From Megalonaias nervosa (lineage: Eukaryota > Mollusca > Bivalvia > Unionida > Unionidae), in contig JAECUM010001756.1 in assembly GCA_016617855.1 (NCBI GenBank), positions 62,001 through 126,000 on the forward strand: DNA of 64,000 nucleotides, given 5' to 3'. Within the stretch, counting starts at the first letter, position 1, and the number at the start of each line of letters is the position of its first letter. Below the pieces are notes generated by a model, which worked only from the letters and a program-made list of their open reading frames with translations, did no database searches and was not told the origin of the DNA. The position numbers were made by a program, and so were the translations under genes. Below, one piece after another: positions 61,311 through 64,000 of the stretch.

Positions 61311-62224
61311 TCTATGCTACTGCTGGTGGTGGAAAGTGACCATTATGTTTCACTTCCCACAAAATTGGGCTCGACAAAAATAAACATGTAAGCAAACAAA
61401 TTTATCATCGATTACCATTATTACTTGCTGCATGTGTAATATACACTGCCAAAACAGTAATTTCTACATTGGAAAACCACAAGGACTAAATATTTTATGA
61501 TCAAGAATAGGATGTAAATTTGAGACGTAAGAGTGTGAATGAAACATTTTTGTATTTAAATTTGACAAATATGTATCTGAAAAAGAACACTTCAATAATT
61601 TTTACTGGGCTGCATGTCCAGTTGCGAACATAGCCAATGGCAATTTTTTCTTATTTTGGAATAAAAAATGTTCGGTGAGACATTTGTCAACCATCCTTTA
61701 TCTGATTAAGTATGGGCTTGCTCAAGTTTGGGATAAGTGAGATCATGTTAGGGAGGGATTTGGGACACTCACTCCCAACCAAACACTGTTATTCAGCTTG
61801 AAATTGTGATACCTGCATGTTTTCTTTTTACCTATGTTTATTGGTGCAAAACAGTGGAAATATGCATAAATATAAATCTATTAGTAAATTTAGTAGCTTC
61901 TTGCACTTTCAAATATGCAAATCAATTATAACTTTACCACCAACCATACAAATGTTAAACTCTAGGAAGTGAGTCAGATCCCAAGATTTATCAACACCCC
62001 AAAACCAAATATTGTTTGTTTATACAAGTTTTGAGGCTAAAAACCATTATGAGATCAATGGATTTATCCAATATTTCACATAAAATCATAATACAATTCA
62101 CTGTGTGTGTGATCTGGATTTTTAATGTATCTTTAACAATTTTTTCAGTCGCATTGCTATGATGTCTGCAGTGTGGCAGTTTATAGTTACGTGGGCATCA
62201 TGCTTAAGACATGTAGCATCATGT
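61311..62224. other. Sequence without a recognised gene
   Basis: No coding or repeat signal that I can support. Confidence 0.4.
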
Positions 62225-62410
62225 CCCACCCAGTCACATTATCCTGACACCAGATCAACTAGTCCTAACACTAACCTCTTAATGCTGAGCACCTAGCGAG
62301 GCAGCTGCTAATACGATTTTAAAAGTCTTTGGTATGACTCAGCTGGGGTTCAAACCAGCAACATCCCATTTCTGAGGCAGACGCTCTAACCACTAGACCA
62401 CCAGAATGGT
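62225..62410 (-). mobile_element. tRNA-derived SINE copy, minus strand
   Basis: Minus strand: GGTGGTCTAGTGGTTAGAGC (62383-62402) and TGGTTTGAACCCC (62345-62357) form good A and B boxes. The 3' body (gctgcctcgctaggtgctca ...) differs from the other copies, so it is probably a separate SINE subfamily. Confidence 0.7.
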
Positions 62411-64000
62411 CTGCAATTAACTGACTTGTTTTTAATAAGTACAGTAAAATAGATTATTCTGGTTATACACAGCAATTTTGACTTCTTATAATCACACATC
62501 TATTAATGAAACTAATTTGTCTAAATTCTTCATCTTTCCTCAAACTATGGTCCATGTACAATGTAGAAGAGAAAACTCTCCTTGCTGTTAGGTAAACCCG
62601 AGTGTAAAAATATGAAGCATTTGGGTTTTTAAACTGACTGTTTGATGCTAGCGATGCTGTTGACACAGACCATAAGCAGCAAAACCAATGAGGTACTCAA
62701 AGGTTGGAGAAATCGAACAATTAGTGTCAATTTTGGGGGTGGGGGTGAGGGAAAGGTGACAATTGTCCAAAAGATTTTCGAAGCTAATGTAAGCTGTTTT
62801 GTGGGTTTTTTAAAAAAAAAATATGTATTAAACATGCATGCAAATCAATGTTTGTGCCAATGTAGTAACTTCAGATGACCTTAACTATAAAGAACAGATT
62901 TTGAAAATTAGTCATTTAAAGTTTTAAAAAAATATTTTTAGTAACTGTGGATATATTTGATGGTGGATTGGCATCATCTGAACAAATCGTAAGAGCTTCA
63001 TGCCAGGACACTATCTGTCAATTTGACCAAATTCTACTGATCGGCTTTTGGGAAGAAAATATAAACAGCAACATGAATAGATGCCACTTCAGCAAATGAA
63101 GGGCCATAGCATAAGCTCACTTGGCATTATGGTCTGGTCAGCACTAAAAACTGTAATGTCTTAGGACTAAATTACAACAGATATTTTTCGTACCCATCCT
63201 GCCCATATTCTAAAGTACAATTATTATTATTATTATTAATACACACAGCCCAGCCTGGGGCTTTAATCAGTCGCGAAGCACTCAGTGCATAGGCAACTTT
63301 AATCCATGGAAAAAAAAAAAAAATTATTATGCATTAATAGTTTTGCAATAAAAGTTTGTAAAGTCAGACTCTAATGATAATCAGTCAGATTATCTTCTGA
63401 ATAAAATGAAAAATGTGATGTAATTAAATGGTGTAATTAAATGATGTAATTAAATGATGTAATTAAATCGGTTTTGGAGAGGATATAACATGCGGAATGT
63501 CAGAGCAATGCAGAAATCAGAAAGGAAACAATAACAGCAGATTACTGCATAGAGGCGAAAAAGTTTTAACAATGATAAGAAATATGTTATATATTGTCAT
63601 AGAGTATTAAAAAATATTTGTGCCTAAAAGTAGTTTCTCTTCTTTCTTTGCCCTATGTCTCGTAAAAAAAAATCAACTCCGAGAGAAAACATGGCTAAAA
63701 TTACGTGCAATTTTAAAGCATTTTTATTTTATCTTGAGCATTTTTAAAGCAAATCATTTTGCAGCAGAAGTTATATTATGCACGATTATGGCCTAAAGTT
63801 AATTTCTTCAGTTCTATAATTTAAACTTTGTCCAAAATATATTTTTTCTTTGCATGTTTATGATTCTAACTTTGTAATTTGTAATCTCATGGAAAAGCGA
63901 GTGACAAAGTTTATTTAGGATGACTACTGCCAACTTCTCTAAGGGTTCCTTTTGAAAAGAAGGTATACATTTGTTGTTGATCATTAATTTTGACTCATTT
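62411..64000. other. Right end of the window, no recognised gene
   Basis: It contains a short ATT run (63222-63239), an A-run (63309-63323) and a 13-bp tandem repeat at 63417-63468 (gatgtaattaaat, four copies). A minus-strand frame at 62463-62666 has no splice or start support. Confidence 0.4.

Noticed and set aside
62463..62666. 67-residue minus-strand frame (TRVYLTARRVFSSTLYMDHS)
   Set aside because: Slightly protein-like composition, but no acceptor or donor of quality and it ends in AT-rich sequence; left uncalled.

Overview
This is a eukaryotic, AT-rich, intron-dominated window, most likely from a marine invertebrate and probably a lophotrochozoan such as a mollusc. That guess rests on GT-AG introns with long repeat-filled bodies, many 29-42 bp minisatellites, tRNA-derived SINEs, a Ty3/gypsy element of Gmr1 type and dispersed foldback MITEs. 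Species and gene names cannot be fixed from sequence alone. There is no sign of prokaryotic genes.

The left 36 kb is the 3' part of one plus-strand host gene. I can assemble ten coding exons (2413-2593, 4901-5198, 5908-6164, 9020-9099, 12126-12341, 14881-15010, 20109-20268, 22449-22532, 32023-32087, 35407-35655). Every junction is phase-compatible and together they give about 573 residues ending at a TAA. The product has an acidic N-terminal half, a Ser/Pro-rich linker, a coiled coil that runs across an exon junction, a Pro-rich linker, a second helical segment and a Pro-rich tail. I do not recognise the family. The start of the gene lies left of the window. A poly(A) signal follows at 36003.

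The introns of this gene hold almost all the tandem repeats: arrays with unit lengths near 31, 21, 32, 36, 20, 31, 35, 32 and 42 bp, plus microsatellites. One intron (22533-32022) holds a degenerate but structurally complete LTR retrotransposon, 23213-29918. Its two 928-bp LTRs are about 96% identical. The order is gag, protease, integrase, reverse transcriptase, RNase H; integrase before RT is the copia-like order of the Gmr1 branch of Ty3/gypsy. It carries several frameshifts and stops, a lost catalytic Asp and an internal deletion, so it is dead.

The right 28 kb is mostly non-coding. A probable last coding exon of a minus-strand gene lies at 55950-56097, with a weak upstream exon candidate at 60646-60699. 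Around them are five copies of a nested-palindrome MITE of about 190-220 bp, five minus-strand tRNA-derived SINEs (a sixth, plus-strand copy is at 4.3 kb), pogo/Tigger-like MITE remnants, a LINE 3' end inserted in a 110-bp tandem repeat, and a repeat family with monomers of about 150 bp that also occurs inverted at 6.5 kb. The two genes would be convergent, with their 3' ends facing each other across roughly 20 kb.
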